Shown here: positions 13,401 to 28,400 of the stretch, piece after piece
How the letters are laid out: each line of letters begins with the position of its first letter
How positions within the stretch are numbered: position 1 is the stretch's first letter
Assembly: GCA_009869945.1 (NCBI GenBank)
Contig: WIXG01000388.1
Location: 1-64,000, forward strand
DNA: 64,000 nt
Source of the DNA: Mesaphorura yosii
Lineage: Eukaryota; Arthropoda; Collembola; Poduromorpha; Tullbergiidae
Direction: 5' to 3'
Notes under the pieces: model-generated
Seen by the model: the letters and a program-made list of their open reading frames with translations, nothing else
Told to the model about the DNA's origin: nothing
Database searches by the model: none
Position numbers and translations under genes: made by a program

Positions 13401-16400
13401 CCAGAATCCAAACAGAAATGGTGAATTGAAAGGTATTCCAAAACCGAGAGGTCGACGTCATGATTCTGATTCGGCTTTTCCGTCGTGTGCGCGATCCGCT
13501 TTTAATGGAATTCCAAAGTCATAGTAAGATTCATTAATTAGCGAGGAGTGGCTGACAGCTTATGACATTGACATTACAAAAGTTTGGCCAAGAGCAAAAA
13601 ACTTCCTTCTGGGTGGGGTGGGGAAAAGTTTCTGAGCAGTGTCATTGATCTCTCCCTTCCAATACTTTCTTCGTTATCGGGCGGATGAAATTCTCTGCAA
13701 CCAGAAGTCCGTCGAGCTCAGTCCGAATGTCAACCAGAAAGCTCTTTCATATTTATTTATGGCGGAGTCCAGAAGTGATAAACCATATACACGGCATAAA
13801 AATAGAAGAACCGACTGTGTCTGTAGTTGCCTTACGTAAGACGCAAGAAAGTGGTACAAGAATAGCTTCGCTCTTCTATATTTCCGGCGAAAGTCAGATA
13901 CTTACGCTATTATGTTATGTTCTTTTTATATTTGCAGAATCTTTTACTGGGTATTACATAATGTATAACATAGCTATGATACTGGCCTTTTGCAGTAACC
14001 CAAATAAAATACTAAATACGTGCGCACTACAACAATAAGAATTTCATTGGCCCATTGGGCTCTCGCTGTGTATTTAGAATCAAATTCATACGCATGATAC
14101 CAGCCACCAACCAAGCGAAGCAGCAGAGTTTGGTAGACGGGCATATGTTGTGTAATGTATTGTATAACTGCAAGTGCATTAAGGCATATCGCGTGTATTT
14201 GTATGCCGGGTTCATTCCAGTTACAATTCCGGTCCTTCCTGTTTGCGTTTGTGTTGTGATTCTCGAGGAATATTGTATTACTACGACTAGGCTTATGTAC
14301 AGGGTTTTGAGTACCGCAGAGGACGAGTTCGTTTGGTTGCTTGTTCCGCATTTTCCTCATGGATAATAATAATGGAAAAAATATCAAATTGACTTCTACA
14401 ACTTTTATACATGGCTTGGTTCATAACTTGATGTAATAGAACGTGTCGATTCTGCCGTACATGGCGGCACAGACACAAAAATATAATAAAGATTCCGAAT
14501 CCGCGTCTTTTGCCGTCGTAATACGAGTTTTTATACCTCCGCATTCGCTGTGTTTGGTTTAAAGCATAAAAGTGATTGAAAGTGCGAAGGCACAGGGAAT
14601 ACGAAATATGATTCCAGAAAGCGGAACGTGAAATAGATTTCACTGCGCCTGGGAATTGAAATCTCCCGAAATGCTGCGTTATTTATCACTTACCATTACA
14701 TGCTGCTGATACAATTGTAAAACAATATTAATCTTGAGTTTATTATGCAGCTGCTGTCTCAAGCACTCGTTGCGAGAGCATTGCAGGGTTGAAAAGTGTA
14801 GTAAACTTTCAGCCCTTGTCATGGAAGATGAAGACATTGCGGAAGCGTAGTGTAGATTCACTGCTGTGGCTGTCTGCACAAACTTTTCTAGCTTCCTCAT
14901 CCTCGATTTTTTGCACGCCCATGCGAAGGTCCAAGGTGAATTGAAAAATGCTCTAATATTCCTCGCCACGTGCGCACGCATAGGGTATCAAAAAGTACCG
15001 TACATAAAGTGAAGTTTTATATTTTAAAGAATTCACAGGGAAAAGTTTCCTATTATTTTCTCCATCGCCGACCACATTTCCTCAAAATGGTAAATGATTT
15101 GGTCGAATCGAGTCTTTAGCTTTTGCGTGGCGTAAGTTTGTTACTCGTAATGCAATGAAGTTGTAAAGAAGGATATAACGAACCAGGCTCAGAAAAGTCA
15201 AGTCAAGTTTTTCTATTTTGTTGCTCTTCCTCTTGCCTTGCTTGTCTGTGATGGACGTGTGGCGACGTTGAGTGCGCGGAAGAAAGTTGTGTCTGTCACA
15301 ATCAGAGGAACTGAGGAGAAAGCGAGTTTCGTTTACATTTTTCCACGACTTCCTAGTCTGGATTCTGCATCGTAAAAATGAAGAGAGAAAGTTTTGCTTG
15401 TGTATGTTGAGCTATTATTATGTATTATACGCTGGAGGAAGGAGAAAAATGCAAGAATATAATATATAACAGTGTGTATAACTTTCATTCATGCAAATTC
15501 CATTCAGTTCTGTTTGCATACACGACAGGGCGCAACAATGCAACTGAAAGGAGAAAGACTCTGAAAAAATTTATGGTGATAAATTTCCACTACGTGTAAT
15601 GTATGGCTGGATTATGCACTGGCTACAAAGCGCAGGAGTCCATTTTAACAAAACTTTGTTCAACAGTCGCTCTCTTCCCCTTTCATGCTATATTTTATAA
15701 AGAAGTGTCAAGAAAGTCGCCAAACCAAACATTCATTTCTTACTCTTCATCCGGAAAATGAGATAATGACAAGTTCATCCGTGCTTCGCAGAGCTACTAG
15801 CAAAAGAAGGCTACAGTTTTCGTAGAATTAAATCTATTGCCATTGCAAAGATCTTCAGAATGAGATTGAATTTGTAATAGTAATTGGGTGCATTATACAG
15901 CCTCAAACATGCAGCATGAGCGCGTGTCATTCTTTTACCACACCCTTTTGTTAGAACTTTGATATCCAGCGAATCTTTGCTTCGCTTATGAAGAATGGTT
16001 ACAAAAAACTGATTTCTCCGAAAACTCTCAATTAACCGAAGTTTCCGACTTCATAGAGGCTGAAGGATCTATACCAGAAGCAAAAACCATTGAAAAAGTA
16101 CTATTTTGCTTCTCTTAAAGTTCGGTAGATATTGTTCGATTAAGGCTGGATGACACTGGACACGCAAACATTCATTAAGCATGTGGTAACCCTTTCATTA
16201 AGCACGCTACGGGTTTACCTGTCCCTGCCACATAATTCTCAGAAATTATTTCATGGACTGGCAGCAGGGGTCCGCATTTGAGAGCGCCAACAGCAGGAGT
16301 GAAAGGTTTCTCCGCGTATATGGAGTCTATAATGTTGTTAAGACAGTCATTACTTTCGCCTGCTGTTATTTGGCGGACAGGATTGCGGTGCTCAAGTGCT

Positions 16401-19400
16401 AAGGATAATAATTTGTCTAGGTATGAATTACCAACGCTGATATAACAACGCAATCCTTACCTTCCCACCAGCAAAGCAACTCAAGCAAATGAAATGAAAT
16501 GGAATGCTGCTCGGGTGTAATTACTTTGCTACATAATACGTGCCCCTTGCCTTTTGTTCTTTGTTGGCGTTGGAGAAAGCTGTCTTGTGCACGTACAGTT
16601 AGTTTACTTAAATGCACGTGCAATAATAACATGTAATTTGTAAGAAACGAGCAGAGCCCGGCCCGTGAAGAATGGACGGTGATGATGCAGTAAAAGGATA
16701 CGATTATGAGGTGCGCATGAGGCCGTTTCAGTTACACAGAAATTGTAATTTGAGTTCGTTCTGGTTGTAGTTAACGCGAACCCATGAAATAAATGGTTGG
16801 TTTGAAATCGGAGCATTGCAATGTGCGGGCATGTACTCCCTCCTGCCCGCTTCAACATAATTTATCACTGAACCTCTGCAACCGACTGACATATAACACG
16901 ATGCCATGATGTCATTTTCTGAGTCGTCATCTTCATCATCGTGATGATGACAACGGCAAGGCAATGGCAGCCAATTCATGACCCCACATTCTTTGCAACA
17001 TTGCAACAGCGAGGCATTGTCCTCTAGTTTCACCTAATCATACTAAATTGGAGCTTTTAACGCTAAAATGAAAGCACCCGTGCATTACGGCGCTGCGCTG
17101 CTACACATTGTCAATTTAGCTTCAGCAGCATCAGCCAAAGAGCAGCTCTGAAGTACATTACAAGAGAAAGAGCGTAAATTAAAAGCATTTCACTTCCCAT
17201 TTTATGCAAAACATATCACTGCAAACCAGCAGACAAGGTTCGCGGCCTCGTAACAGATTTCTCTCTTCATCCGTCTGAGGAGCACGTAAAAGCACAGTAA
17301 TTATTTCTGATACGTCGAAGGAGACGTCGACTAGAAAGTCATAAAATTTAAGCCTGCATTGTACATTTCATAAATCTGATGTGAAACCATCTCTGGTAAA
17401 GAGCTTTAAAAACTAAGTTTGTCCGAACGCGGTTGCTTATTTTCTGAATCACATTTTCTAAGTAAACCTGAAATTGTATGCACAGAATAGCACTCTCAAG
17501 TGGAATCATAGCGAAGTTTGAAGTGCGTACGCATACGCAGAAGCAATCAAAATGCGAACACGCACATGACGGTTGAGACTGGATTTGTTTATTTTAACGT
17601 AAGCCCAGCCGTAAAGTCTTGGTTTTGGTTTCAAGTTCCATTGTTATGTGTCACTTTTCCTAATTTACTTCCGAGGCTTCTGTGTCAGGACAGAATCACG
17701 AACAAACTTCCTCGACCATCAGTGCGGTGATCCTGAAGTCATGAGAGGGGTCGGCCCCAGTTCTTGTAGCGTCGTCATTAAAATTTGTATTTTATTTAAA
17801 GCCTTGGTCTCTGCATGCATGCTTGCCACGTGCGTGCGTTCGCATAAGTTGATTGAATAAACAGGACGGGATAAGTTGAAGAATCCCGAGCATTATTTCG
17901 TAAATCCTGTCGCAATTTTTCTCTCCCGCCTTGTGCAGGCGGAGGGGCGTCGGAGCCCGAGCCCTTTCTTCTTTATTGTTTTCCGCTCAAGAAAGCGCCG
18001 AGCAGACGAATGAGCACGCAAACTTCAGAGTAAAGCCTTCCGGACATTCGCAAGAGAGAAAACCTCACACTAAATTCAGAAACGTACTTGTCTTCCTCTG
18101 CTGCTTTCACTCTGCATGACTTGTGACTGTGAAAGATTGTTGTTGAACGCTGATTTCCTTGTTCGCCGCATGTAAGTTACTTGAAGCAAGTGTAAGTTGA
18201 TTCTTGGGAAAGTACACGCATTAATATTTTGCATACAGAGCTCCTCTATTCCAGCTCCGCTGAAACTTTTTTATGCTGCTGGTCTTCGCGTCTCTGGGAA
18301 AAGTTGTAATGCATCGCGTTCGCAAAGTTTTCGACTCGTCAAGATTTGAAACTGCTTTGAGATTTCACTTTATGAATATTGTATGCCTGTGCGTAGGCGT
18401 GCGACTGCGAGTGCGTACAGTGGTTGGCAGACATAATAAATCATCATGTCCAATTTTTCTCTCGCCCTGTTCCTAAACAGTGGAAGAGAAGCAGGTATGA
18501 AGTGAAGCGGATGGACCGATTTCTCGTGCGTACTCCAACTCGAAAATCTTCTTGATCTCTGCGTGGAGCGTAAAAGCAGCAAATTTGTGAATTCCGACGA
18601 AGCGTGGGTCTACTCGTTCCGTGCGATACAACTTTAAAGTGATACAGACCTTTCAGAGAACATTGATAATGGCGAAACATTTTTGCAAAAAGTGCACAGA
18701 ACCGGCCGTCGTGGTTATTTATGGTACGTGCAAACTTTTCACATATATTCTCAACAACATTATTAGCAACCCGACGCAAAAGAACATGGAGAAAGTGAAA
18801 AATACTGCATTATAATTCCACCATGCATTTGCATAGCCCGGCTTTCGCGTGCATGCTTATCTCTTCTGCAGCAACGGCGGGATAATGGAAAAACTCATTT
18901 TTTATTCCGGACTTCTCACCCGTCTCGGCCATGGAGGCTGGATCACATGAGTTACAATTTTCAATGTAATCTCCAAAACTTTTAGCATAAATACGTCCTA
19001 AATTCTTTCAGCATAAATTATATTTTGAATTGCATACGGATTATGTTAACACCGTGCGCGGCACGGTTGGTTTTTCCTAGACAGGATTATGTGTGAGCCG
19101 GATGCTGAGTCAATTAACGGCTCTGGGGCCTGACGCTTGTCGTGTAAAGATTAAAGCTTTTGTCTGTGCCCGTGCCTGTCAACATCCGTGATCTGCCTGA
19201 ACCTTGACTCGAATTTTTTGTGATGGAGCCCTTGATTAGCCGCCATAAATCATGGACCTAATAAACCTCCATGCTGATGTGCGGTTTGTTTTGATCGCGC
19301 CGAGCACGCCTGCCTATAGTTTGGCATTGGCATTCCAAATATGCTAGCCCACATAATTTTGTTATAAAAAGAAATTTTTCATTCACATTCCATAATAATG

Positions 19401-22400
19401 CCCCCATGTTGTGACGGCGTGAAGCTCACTTCTCCACGCATCGTACGCATTATTTTTCCTCGAAAGAGTGGGAGAACCACGTCACTGCAATCAATCATTC
19501 ATAGGAAAAAATACATAGTGCTGACGGGCGGATTGTCGGTTACTTTGGCGAATTCCTAAGTGGCGAATTTCTGGAAAAAATGGTGACTTGGACAGAAAGT
19601 GGCGAATGCTCAAAAAATCAACTTAGCGAATTCTCCATTTCGACATGGGGTATTTTAATGGATTCGCCATTTTGACTGAGAGTTCGCATGCACTAACTGA
19701 TACCTTGGGGTGCTTCCCAGCTCAGCTTTCTAAATTCTGATATGCCGACTTCAGAAATTCGAAGAATTTCTTTTCTCTTCCTTTAAATAGCCAAATATTG
19801 CTTCCACATGAAGGTCTGCTGAGGCACCTAACGGCCCTTTTAAGGGCCAGCAAGTAAAATTCTAAGCAAACGATAATTTAAAACTAAGCATGATCACTAT
19901 TCGAACCCTGGGAAAGCTTTCGATTTTCACTTGTTTTGCGGATGGGCGCGGCAGAGTTACCTAGGAATTTACATTATTTGTGTTTCAAAAAATGGATTGG
20001 CCAAATTGTTTCATACCTGACTTCAAAAAATTATTTATAATTCGCCAGCTTGGTTTTTTCCTTAGATTTGTCATTCGCCAAGTTTTCGTGGAAAAATTCG
20101 CCAGTTGGGAATTCGCCAAGGTGACATGGAGTCATGTTGGCGCGGCGCGGGTTTCGCTGGAATTTCATCATTGCACCCGCATGCAAGCTCAATACAATTG
20201 GCACCGGTGACTGGTTCTCTCCACATTCACGTAACGCGCATAATAACACGAAATAGGTTTGGTAATTTACCCGCACTCTTCGGTTCGGGGCGATGTTATA
20301 CAAATTTTTTACGATCATCTAATTTCCTTTCAGTCTTCATTCAACCCATTCAAGGGAAAAATGTGTTCGTTAGTTGTGTAGCCTACATCGTTCGACATGT
20401 GCGTCTTTTGTGTGCGTAATTTGATACAAATCAATACCAATCAAGTACAGAATGAGAGGAGAGATTAGTGAACTTTAGCAAAGGTTTATAATGTCAGCAA
20501 CTGAGTAGACGGAGGCGGCTCGCATAGTTACACAATGATAAGGCAAATGCAAAGAACCACGAGCAAAACTCACCTTGTCTGCCGTCTGTCCGTTTATATT
20601 TCACAACAATTTTCCATTTTTAGCATATTTCTAGGTTGAACTATTTTCACAGTTTGAAAATTTTATCGAAAGTTTGATTCGATGACGTTCGTTTTGTTTG
20701 CTTGGTGAATCAATGATAAATTAATATAACTGCGCGTGGGAAGTCAAGCATAATCTATTTTGCAAAAATGAAAGATTATATTGATATGGCACAAAAATAA
20801 CTCCAATGATTCAACTGTATCTTTGTATCTTAAAAATAGAATTTGAATACAATTTCATCATTCAATACAATACAATTTCGTTATTTTTAGCAGATGAAAA
20901 TGACTCGGGCACTCAAATTCAAGGGTAATGTTTATCTGGAAATTACGGTGGAGCAGGCAACTTTATGGAAGGTGACGCTGATGAAGAAACATGGCCGCCA
21001 TTCGGTGCACCTTCTGCGTTGCACTTAACGTCGATTCCTGTGGTAATATTTCCGGCAGTGCGGTGCAAAAGGTCATCCTCCGCATACGAAATTGCATTCT
21101 TTTATGATATGCATGCCTTTTACGATTATTACGACATGACTCTTTTCATAATGATACATTAAATATTCATGACTTTCTGCATGCATTTGTGTAAGGGCGA
21201 ACGCAACGTAAATACGAGAAGTGTACCGTCCTCGAGCATACTCTGAACACTCTACCTGCTGCCGTTAGGTAGCCTGACTTCAACTAAATGAAGTAATGGT
21301 GGCATGAGCACCGTTTTATAGAGGGTGAAAGTCATTTCCCTCATGAAATGAAAAAAGTGGATGTAAAAACTTTATTCTCGGCTGGTTGCTCAACTTTATG
21401 CGCCATCGTCAATGAAAGCGGCTGAGAGAAGGTAGTCGGTAGCAAGAATTAAAGCGTAAAAGTAGTAATCGTAATAGTAGCAGTTAAAAGTGGAAAGTGG
21501 AGGAAAAGGTTACGAGAGATTATCTCACTCTTTCAAAGTTTACTGCTACAAGCATAGGCGAGCACAAAGGCAATTGACGTTACTATCACCATTCTCACTT
21601 ACTCTCATTTACATTTATTATTGATATTTGGCAGTAGCCGACGAGGTAGAAGAGCGCGGACGTGTGCGTAAGGCAATAAGCTGGAACTTTGATACCTTTG
21701 AGCAGGTCTCTCGGGAAATGATAATTAAAACACTTCCACCAGCAATAGTAAGCTGTATTATCAGAGCTTTAACGGCTCCAACCTTGTAGGAAACAAGTTA
21801 CACTAGATTGAGGAATTAGAAACGAGCTAGAACTTGGACAAACTCACATTTTAATTGAAGTCTCTGCAGATTTGTCAAGAGTATGCAGAAAGAAAGAAAT
21901 TAAATTATAAAATCCAAGCAGTGAGCCTGAGACCGAGAATGGCAGAAAGGACCTTGCAAATTCCGTCTGCCTGCCTGCCGTGCTTGAGTCTAATTTATTT
22001 CGACAAACTAATTAGCCTAAATTAGAATTTTTGCTTACTCTCTGTTTATCCCTACCTACATTTACATAAAAACTGCGAGCATTTTAAACATTTTCCTCGC
22101 TCTTAACAATTTAAAACTATTTCGCATTGGTGCTTTCATGCTCGCGTGCCCAAAGCACTCGCATTCGAAGAAAACAAAGTGAATTAAAACTGAGTAATTT
22201 CATTAATATAAAATTCCCTTGTTCCTCTCTCATTCGCCTTTCTTTACTTCTTCGTTGGCTTCTGGATTTTTGGGTCGACCTTTCCTTTCGCAAATGAACT
22301 TGTCAGAATGAATTTTAGCATGCCTTCCATCGTTCATAGTTCCCAATGTTGAGGCTTAATTTTCAATCATGGATTATGCCATCAAGGCAAGGCAAGACTC

Positions 22401-25400
22401 CGTGGAAATGAACAAGGCGACAAGGCTTTTAAATTCGTGAAATTGAGAATGGTTTAGTCAGACAAACGTACGCAGGAACCCAAAGCGAAAGGAATTCGAA
22501 CACAAAGGAAGCCTTGTTCAAAAGAAGTTGAGAATGTATGTGTGAACTCTCCGAGAATAAATTAAAGCCATTCTTCAGACTGTGGAGCCCCATTCTTTTC
22601 TCACACGGAAGGCTGGCTAACAAGCCGCGAGCAGAAGTGAGAATGAAAGAGGTAAGTGACTCATAAATACTTAATTAGAGTCATTTCACTTCTCACTAAA
22701 ACTTTATTATGCTTCGAGGCTGCTCGTACCTTGTACTTGCCTTGCAAATAATATTTTGCCTCCAAGTTCATGAAACACGAGCAGCGTGGTAATGACAATG
22801 AAAGTGGAATCAAATCAAGTATCGTAATGGGCGTGAGCCTGCAAGAAAAACTTTCAAATGAGATTCGAGCTGAATAATAAAAATAAGGGCTGCTGAGAGA
22901 GCAAGCAAAAGTCTACGTTTTAATTACTCTTTCGTCATTTCTGTGCCATAGACTTCACTTGTGAAGTTTCCCGCCTTCGCTCGTTCGTTGTGAGTCAAAT
23001 TCCTTGCAGAAAGTAGAACAACTTGCAAGAGTAAAACCCCTGGGAAAGTTCAGGCAATGAAATTTGGCAGGCAGCGAATTTCAAACATGTTACGTAGTAT
23101 TTTATGACTTTTACTTTTGGAATTTTGACTCCAAACTTTCGGAAACAGGTTAGTATTCATGGGCTGAAGAGAGAATGGAGGAGAAAGTTATTCCAGCAAT
23201 AAATAATAAGACATCTAATAACGAATATTATGAATATTTGTAAGGGAGTACGTAAACTTGAATAAATCTCATTCTCAACAAATTCAGGCCACCTTACAAA
23301 TTCACAAGTCGAATTTGAATCAGTTTTATTAACTACATTTTATAATTCTTGGAAAATGGGACGTAGAAATTCAGAAAATTTGTAGAATTAATTTTTAGTC
23401 TTGTTCAGTATTGGCAACAGAAATCTCGGCTACAGTAACGTAGTGCGTAGTTCGCAACCTAATCTGGGCTTGTTTTCAAATTCAATTTTGTACTGGAATC
23501 CTAATCTCGAAGCAAAAATGTTTAGTTTTTTAATATAAACTTTTAATTTGGCACATAAGTTAAGGGTTTGAAAAGACGTGTCCGAATAATTTATATGGGT
23601 CAGGGAAAGACTACAAGAATTTAGGATGCTGCATAGAAAGATGAAGAAGAGATACGATTTATATGTATAATGCAGACGAATGTAGATATGCACATTTTAG
23701 TCGGAGACAAAGTGGTATGGCTTAATTCTGCTTAGGTTTGGACACCTGATAACATTTCACAGCAAAGAGTGCAGTGCAGTGCTTGTGTTTCACTGCAATT
23801 ACCAGAACAATCTATTATCTAAATTACTAACAGCATGCTGATATTCAGAGTTCACTCTCGTGCGGCTTTTCACAAAGTATTCTACAGCTGAACGCCAGTT
23901 CTGATGGTAGCGACAAGTTGGTACACGAGTCTTTCATCGAAGTTTATTTATTCAGGAATAAGTCCAGCATTTCACGTTTACTCTGCATTCATTCACTTCA
24001 TTTTCGTATTAACAGAGTTTTTGAATAGAACCAACGGCCCAATTTATAATGAATGGATAGCAAAAGGGCACGTGGCATGAAAGTGAAAGCGAAAGAATGC
24101 GGCTGAGGCCTTGGCGCAGCAGGGGACAGCCTTTACGCGTCGAAACGCTACATATCAATATTTGATCATAATTCTTGTTGAATTGCAATAACACAACGCG
24201 AGCCAATATTTACAAAAGTCATGGGCTTTCATTCACAGCATTTGTTTTGATGTCATCCAGCAGCTAAACAAAATGCAAATATTGCGAAAGGATTTACGCT
24301 CATGCAATTCAGACAGCACAATTTTTATGTCATCACAATGTGTTACGTCTGATAACGAACGCCTATTTTCATTTCACATTGAAATGGAAAAGTACTGAGC
24401 ATTTCATTTCGTGCTCTTTTGCTTACTGACTGAAAAAGTTCTAGCTTTATTGCCTATGTGCATGTCGGCGTCTTGGTCTGAAAATCTAATCTACTTTCTA
24501 TCGAATTGATCGACATGGACATGAGGCATGAAAGACGTATCACATTGGTTTTTGGACTTTGTCCACTGACACTTCCATTTTATTGCACGACAAAGTGGTT
24601 TTAAGAATTTTCATAACAGGACAATAAAACGGCTGAGTGCAGGCGAATTTCATTTCTCACCAGAGAAAAGGGAGGAAATGTATAAGCAGCTCGCACTGTG
24701 CAAGATTTCCCAAAAGAAGGCCGGGCGGAAGAAGCGAGCAGTGCGAGAGTGAAAAATGACAATAGGAGATGGAAAGAATGCGAGTGGTAAGTGTATTCAG
24801 AAGAATGAGTGACAGCTGAGCTGAGCTGCTGCCGTGCCTTACTCGGGTGAAAGCTGTGGAAAAGTCACTCGTCAGCACTTTCACGGACCCTGAGTAGCTC
24901 GTTTCTTGTTCAGGGAAGGAATCTTATTATATGGCATTGTATTGAGTTTTGTACATTTACGCACTTTCATCCAATTGTGCAGCACAGGGTTCGTTAATAT
25001 CGCCCGTACATAAGAAGAAAAATGTATCAGTCAACCGAACGAACCCAAGCAATGCAAAATTTTGATAAGACTCATGCCGGATTATGCTTACCTTCATTTA
25101 CTTAAAAGACTCGCGATACAGAATTCATAGCGTTCAACCCACAGTGAATGCTATTAAGAAAGTGTGTAACCTCTTGATATTTCTGACATTGATTGTATAC
25201 TTTGCTCGAAACAAAACAATTGCATGTTGGCACTTGAGTGGGGAGTTCGACGTTTCAATCGTAGGTTAAACTCTTTTAGTGTGTATTAGAAAGTGCGTGA
25301 GAACTAGAGAAAGAAAGAACTTATCGCCACCAAAGCCTTATGAATATGACAGGTGATGATTGAAAGTCTGAGGTTTACTAAAGGTCTTTAGGGTAACTTA

Positions 25401-28400
25401 GGATGGAGAGATTAATTCAAGTCCGGTTAAGTCCAAGAGGTTCAGCTCCGGCATAGCTCTGGTGAAAGTTTAAGGGTTCCGCGTCCCAAGAATGGAATTC
25501 AGTTGCGTCGTTTCTTGAGACATTGGAAGTTTAGTTTTTTAGGATTCATGCCCCAAGTCAAACGTTCCACCAGTCGGAACTCCCACACGTTCATTGGTTG
25601 TTTGACTTGTTTAGTCAATCCACAAGTCGTCTGATGACAATTCTCCCACCATTAAAGGATAATGGGATGGTGGTACGCTGCGTCCGCACGCGCTATAAAA
25701 TTATGTCGCAGCACGCAGCGGAGCAAGCAAGGAAGAGGAAGTCGTTAAAAAGCCACGCGACAATCTGATACATTAAGCATTAGTGCGACCCGAGTGAAAA
25801 TACCGAAAAAGAAAACATTCCCCCGCTAATGGAAATCGATCATCGTTTTGAGGTTTGCATGACTTTTCTTCGCCCATGCTGCACTGAAACTTGTTTTATA
25901 GCGTGATGTTGTGAGGTTGCGACTGGTACAGACTATGATTACTTGCTTGCTTTTGTTAGCCTTTGAATGAAACACATGTGAAGCGACAGGCGGCTTAATG
26001 AAATTATTTTCTAATTACCAGCCTGATTATTATTGGCCAGTCACGACAAAAGATACTCTACGCATGGGGAAGGAGCGGACAAAATTAGAAAACTCAAAGC
26101 AAGGTTTAAAGCCGAACTTATTAATTAGCTGTTACATCGTCTTACTTCGAAATTAGTTCTTTTTACGTTCCTTATGTTGTAAATGACCTGCTGTCCCACA
26201 ATACCCTCATTTCATTTAAGAATTATTACAAAAGGATTCAATTTGTAGGCCGGTGTCGATTCGACAGATTTTGTTTTCTGCAGTGCTTTCCTCAGCATGT
26301 GCTACTAGAAACCTTAATATTTCCAATTTTATCTGACAAGATGTGCACATTCAGAAACAGATGACACAATAATCCCACCTACCATGAGGCTGCTGCTCGT
26401 ACGAAGTCTTTCATATCCTACCTTTCATTTAGAGATAAGACGTGAACGTAATTCGTTCGGATGGAAAAAATAGAAGCAATACTTGCTGACGAGAGTAATG
26501 AATTAGAAAAAACCTGAGTTGGGTATGAGCTCAGACCCATGAATACGATTGCTCTAATATCTCACTGGACAATGAACCCAACTTGCAAAAATTCAAAGCC
26601 ATAACGGAAATTACATCATAAGCAATATAGATTCGTATTTTGTACTGTTCTCGAGTTGTCTCATTTCTTTTGTTCATTTCTTTATTGTACGCACATTTCG
26701 CAAGCTCTCTTTTTAATGGCACTTGCCGTAACTCCGAACAGGTAAAAGTTCTACGGTTCAGCCTTTTACTGCATTAAATCCATTTCCACGGCAAAAGTAA
26801 GTAGGGGTATTATAGGCATAAAGTAGGTAAGGCGGGCATAAATTTTTTAAAATATCTTTTTATACTCCGTACTTGAATATTTAATGTAATGGAAATGGTT
26901 CACATTTTTATATGCTTGTGCGTACCTCATTCAATGAAAAGGAAGTTGGGAGTCTACCTTCGGTACTTTCTCCATTTCCTGGTGATGCGTTCGCATTCGC
27001 GTTTTTAATACTTTGGTTTATGAAGGTTTATGTGCGTATTATTCGCTCTTTGATGGCGCTGTTAGTGACACAGTTCTGATAGTGACGACCATCTTACTAT
27101 TTCCATACGCACTCTCGGATCTAACACTGGTTGACCGAATCCAAACGAGCTCGCGCATTTTGAAAACTTGAATAAAGTGATACTTCGAACGGTGAGCGGA
27201 AACATGAATAGCAAGCAAAGTACAAGTCTGTCGGTTAAAAGCTCTATGCTGCTCTTCATATGAAATTGGAGGCAACACAAAAGCAATACCAGTAATTGTT
27301 TGAATTTCAATGCTTTTACAATGCATTGCAAATTTAATTGATAAATTATTGCATATTTTAATAACCGTACGGGAAAATTTTAGCAATTTGCAGCCGACAT
27401 CAATTAAGAAAAGTTCCATGAAGTTATAAATTTAGAATTCAGTTTTTGGTAAGTAGCCGGCTATGAGTTGCCGCCTCAACCACACAATTTCCCACAGAAT
27501 TTTTATGATTTCTCTCAATCAAAAGTCGCGTTCAGGTACTTATTTCTCATAAAAGAAATGAAAGGTCAACATTGTACTTCATCGCATCCGGAGTTACATG
27601 AGTCCAACGACTTCATTCTTGAACGGCTTTTATTTCCCCTCCGTCATGCCGGGAGTTTCTTGCCGCACGCAATCTAGAAATGAAAGAAAGGGTAGCTCAA
27701 ATCAAGTTCAGGAGAAACTACTGCGAAGTTCAATTAAGTTGGAGTTGAAGTTCTTCGGTGTTTGCATTGCACGATTGTTTGTCAAGGTTGAGTCTAAAAT
27801 GAAAATTCCAATAACAGCAACCGAGCATGGAATTTAATAAGTCAATTTATTCCGGACTTTTATAATCAACAAGAAAGGCTGAAAGGTCATCGCAAGGAGG
27901 GGAGCTTTCTTTAGTAAAAAAAAATATCGGCTAATCCAGCCTGTCGAGGGTGAATCTTTGAAATGCCTGCGTGATATGCAGAGTTTACGGCGGGCCGTGC
28001 AGCTCATTGGAACGAACGAAAGCAGAATGTCAGAAACTATTAACAGTCTAACAAGGAAATGCAAATTTCTGTGGGTGCATAACTTTTATTTTCAGGCTGG
28101 TATTGATAGAGTTTGAGCGAGCGTGACTAATGGTGATAAATTCAACATAATTACTCATTGACTAATTTTCTTTTCTCCTTTCATTCGTGCCCATTCCTTC
28201 ATTTACTCTACTTCTCGTTAGCCCTTTCCCAGATCGGTCTAATTTTATTCGGCGTTTGCATGTTTCAAATGTTTGACGATATTTGCGGGAATGCTGCGCT
28301 GCTTCGTGTTCTTTCGGGTTGTAAGTTGGTCAGGCCTTTCGGTTTTAACAGTTTTTCAGTGAACCAGAATATGAGAGCAGCAAGACGCATGCGTTGCTGT

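Larger units (their letters stand above)
19539..20125. mobile_element. non-autonomous TIR DNA element (MITE-like) with GGCGAAT repeats
   Basis: The two ends are inverted copies. Reading inward, both begin GTYACYTTGGCGAATTCC and continue to TGGCGAATTT, with about 29 of 34 positions identical. GGCGAAT-type words occur at 19547, 19562, 19601 and 19625 (as AGCGAAT) on the left, and the reverse complement ATTCGCC at 20040, 20073, 20096 and 20111 on the right. One more inverted copy lies inside, at 19662. Two small frames on opposite strands near the right end show no transposase features, so the element could only have moved in trans. I see no clear target-site duplication, so the exact ends may be a few bases off. 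The superfamily is not recognised. It sits inside dpr intron 1. Confidence 0.72.

Noticed and set aside
16933-16950. Palindrome TCATCATC-GT-GATGATGA
   Set aside because: It is a short by-product of a CAT/GAT triplet run and carries no further structure.
19890-19980. Minus-strand GGTTCGAAT as a tRNA or SINE B box
   Set aside because: The flanking bases do not form a T-arm stem and no A box is found at the right distance. It lies inside the inverted-repeat element.
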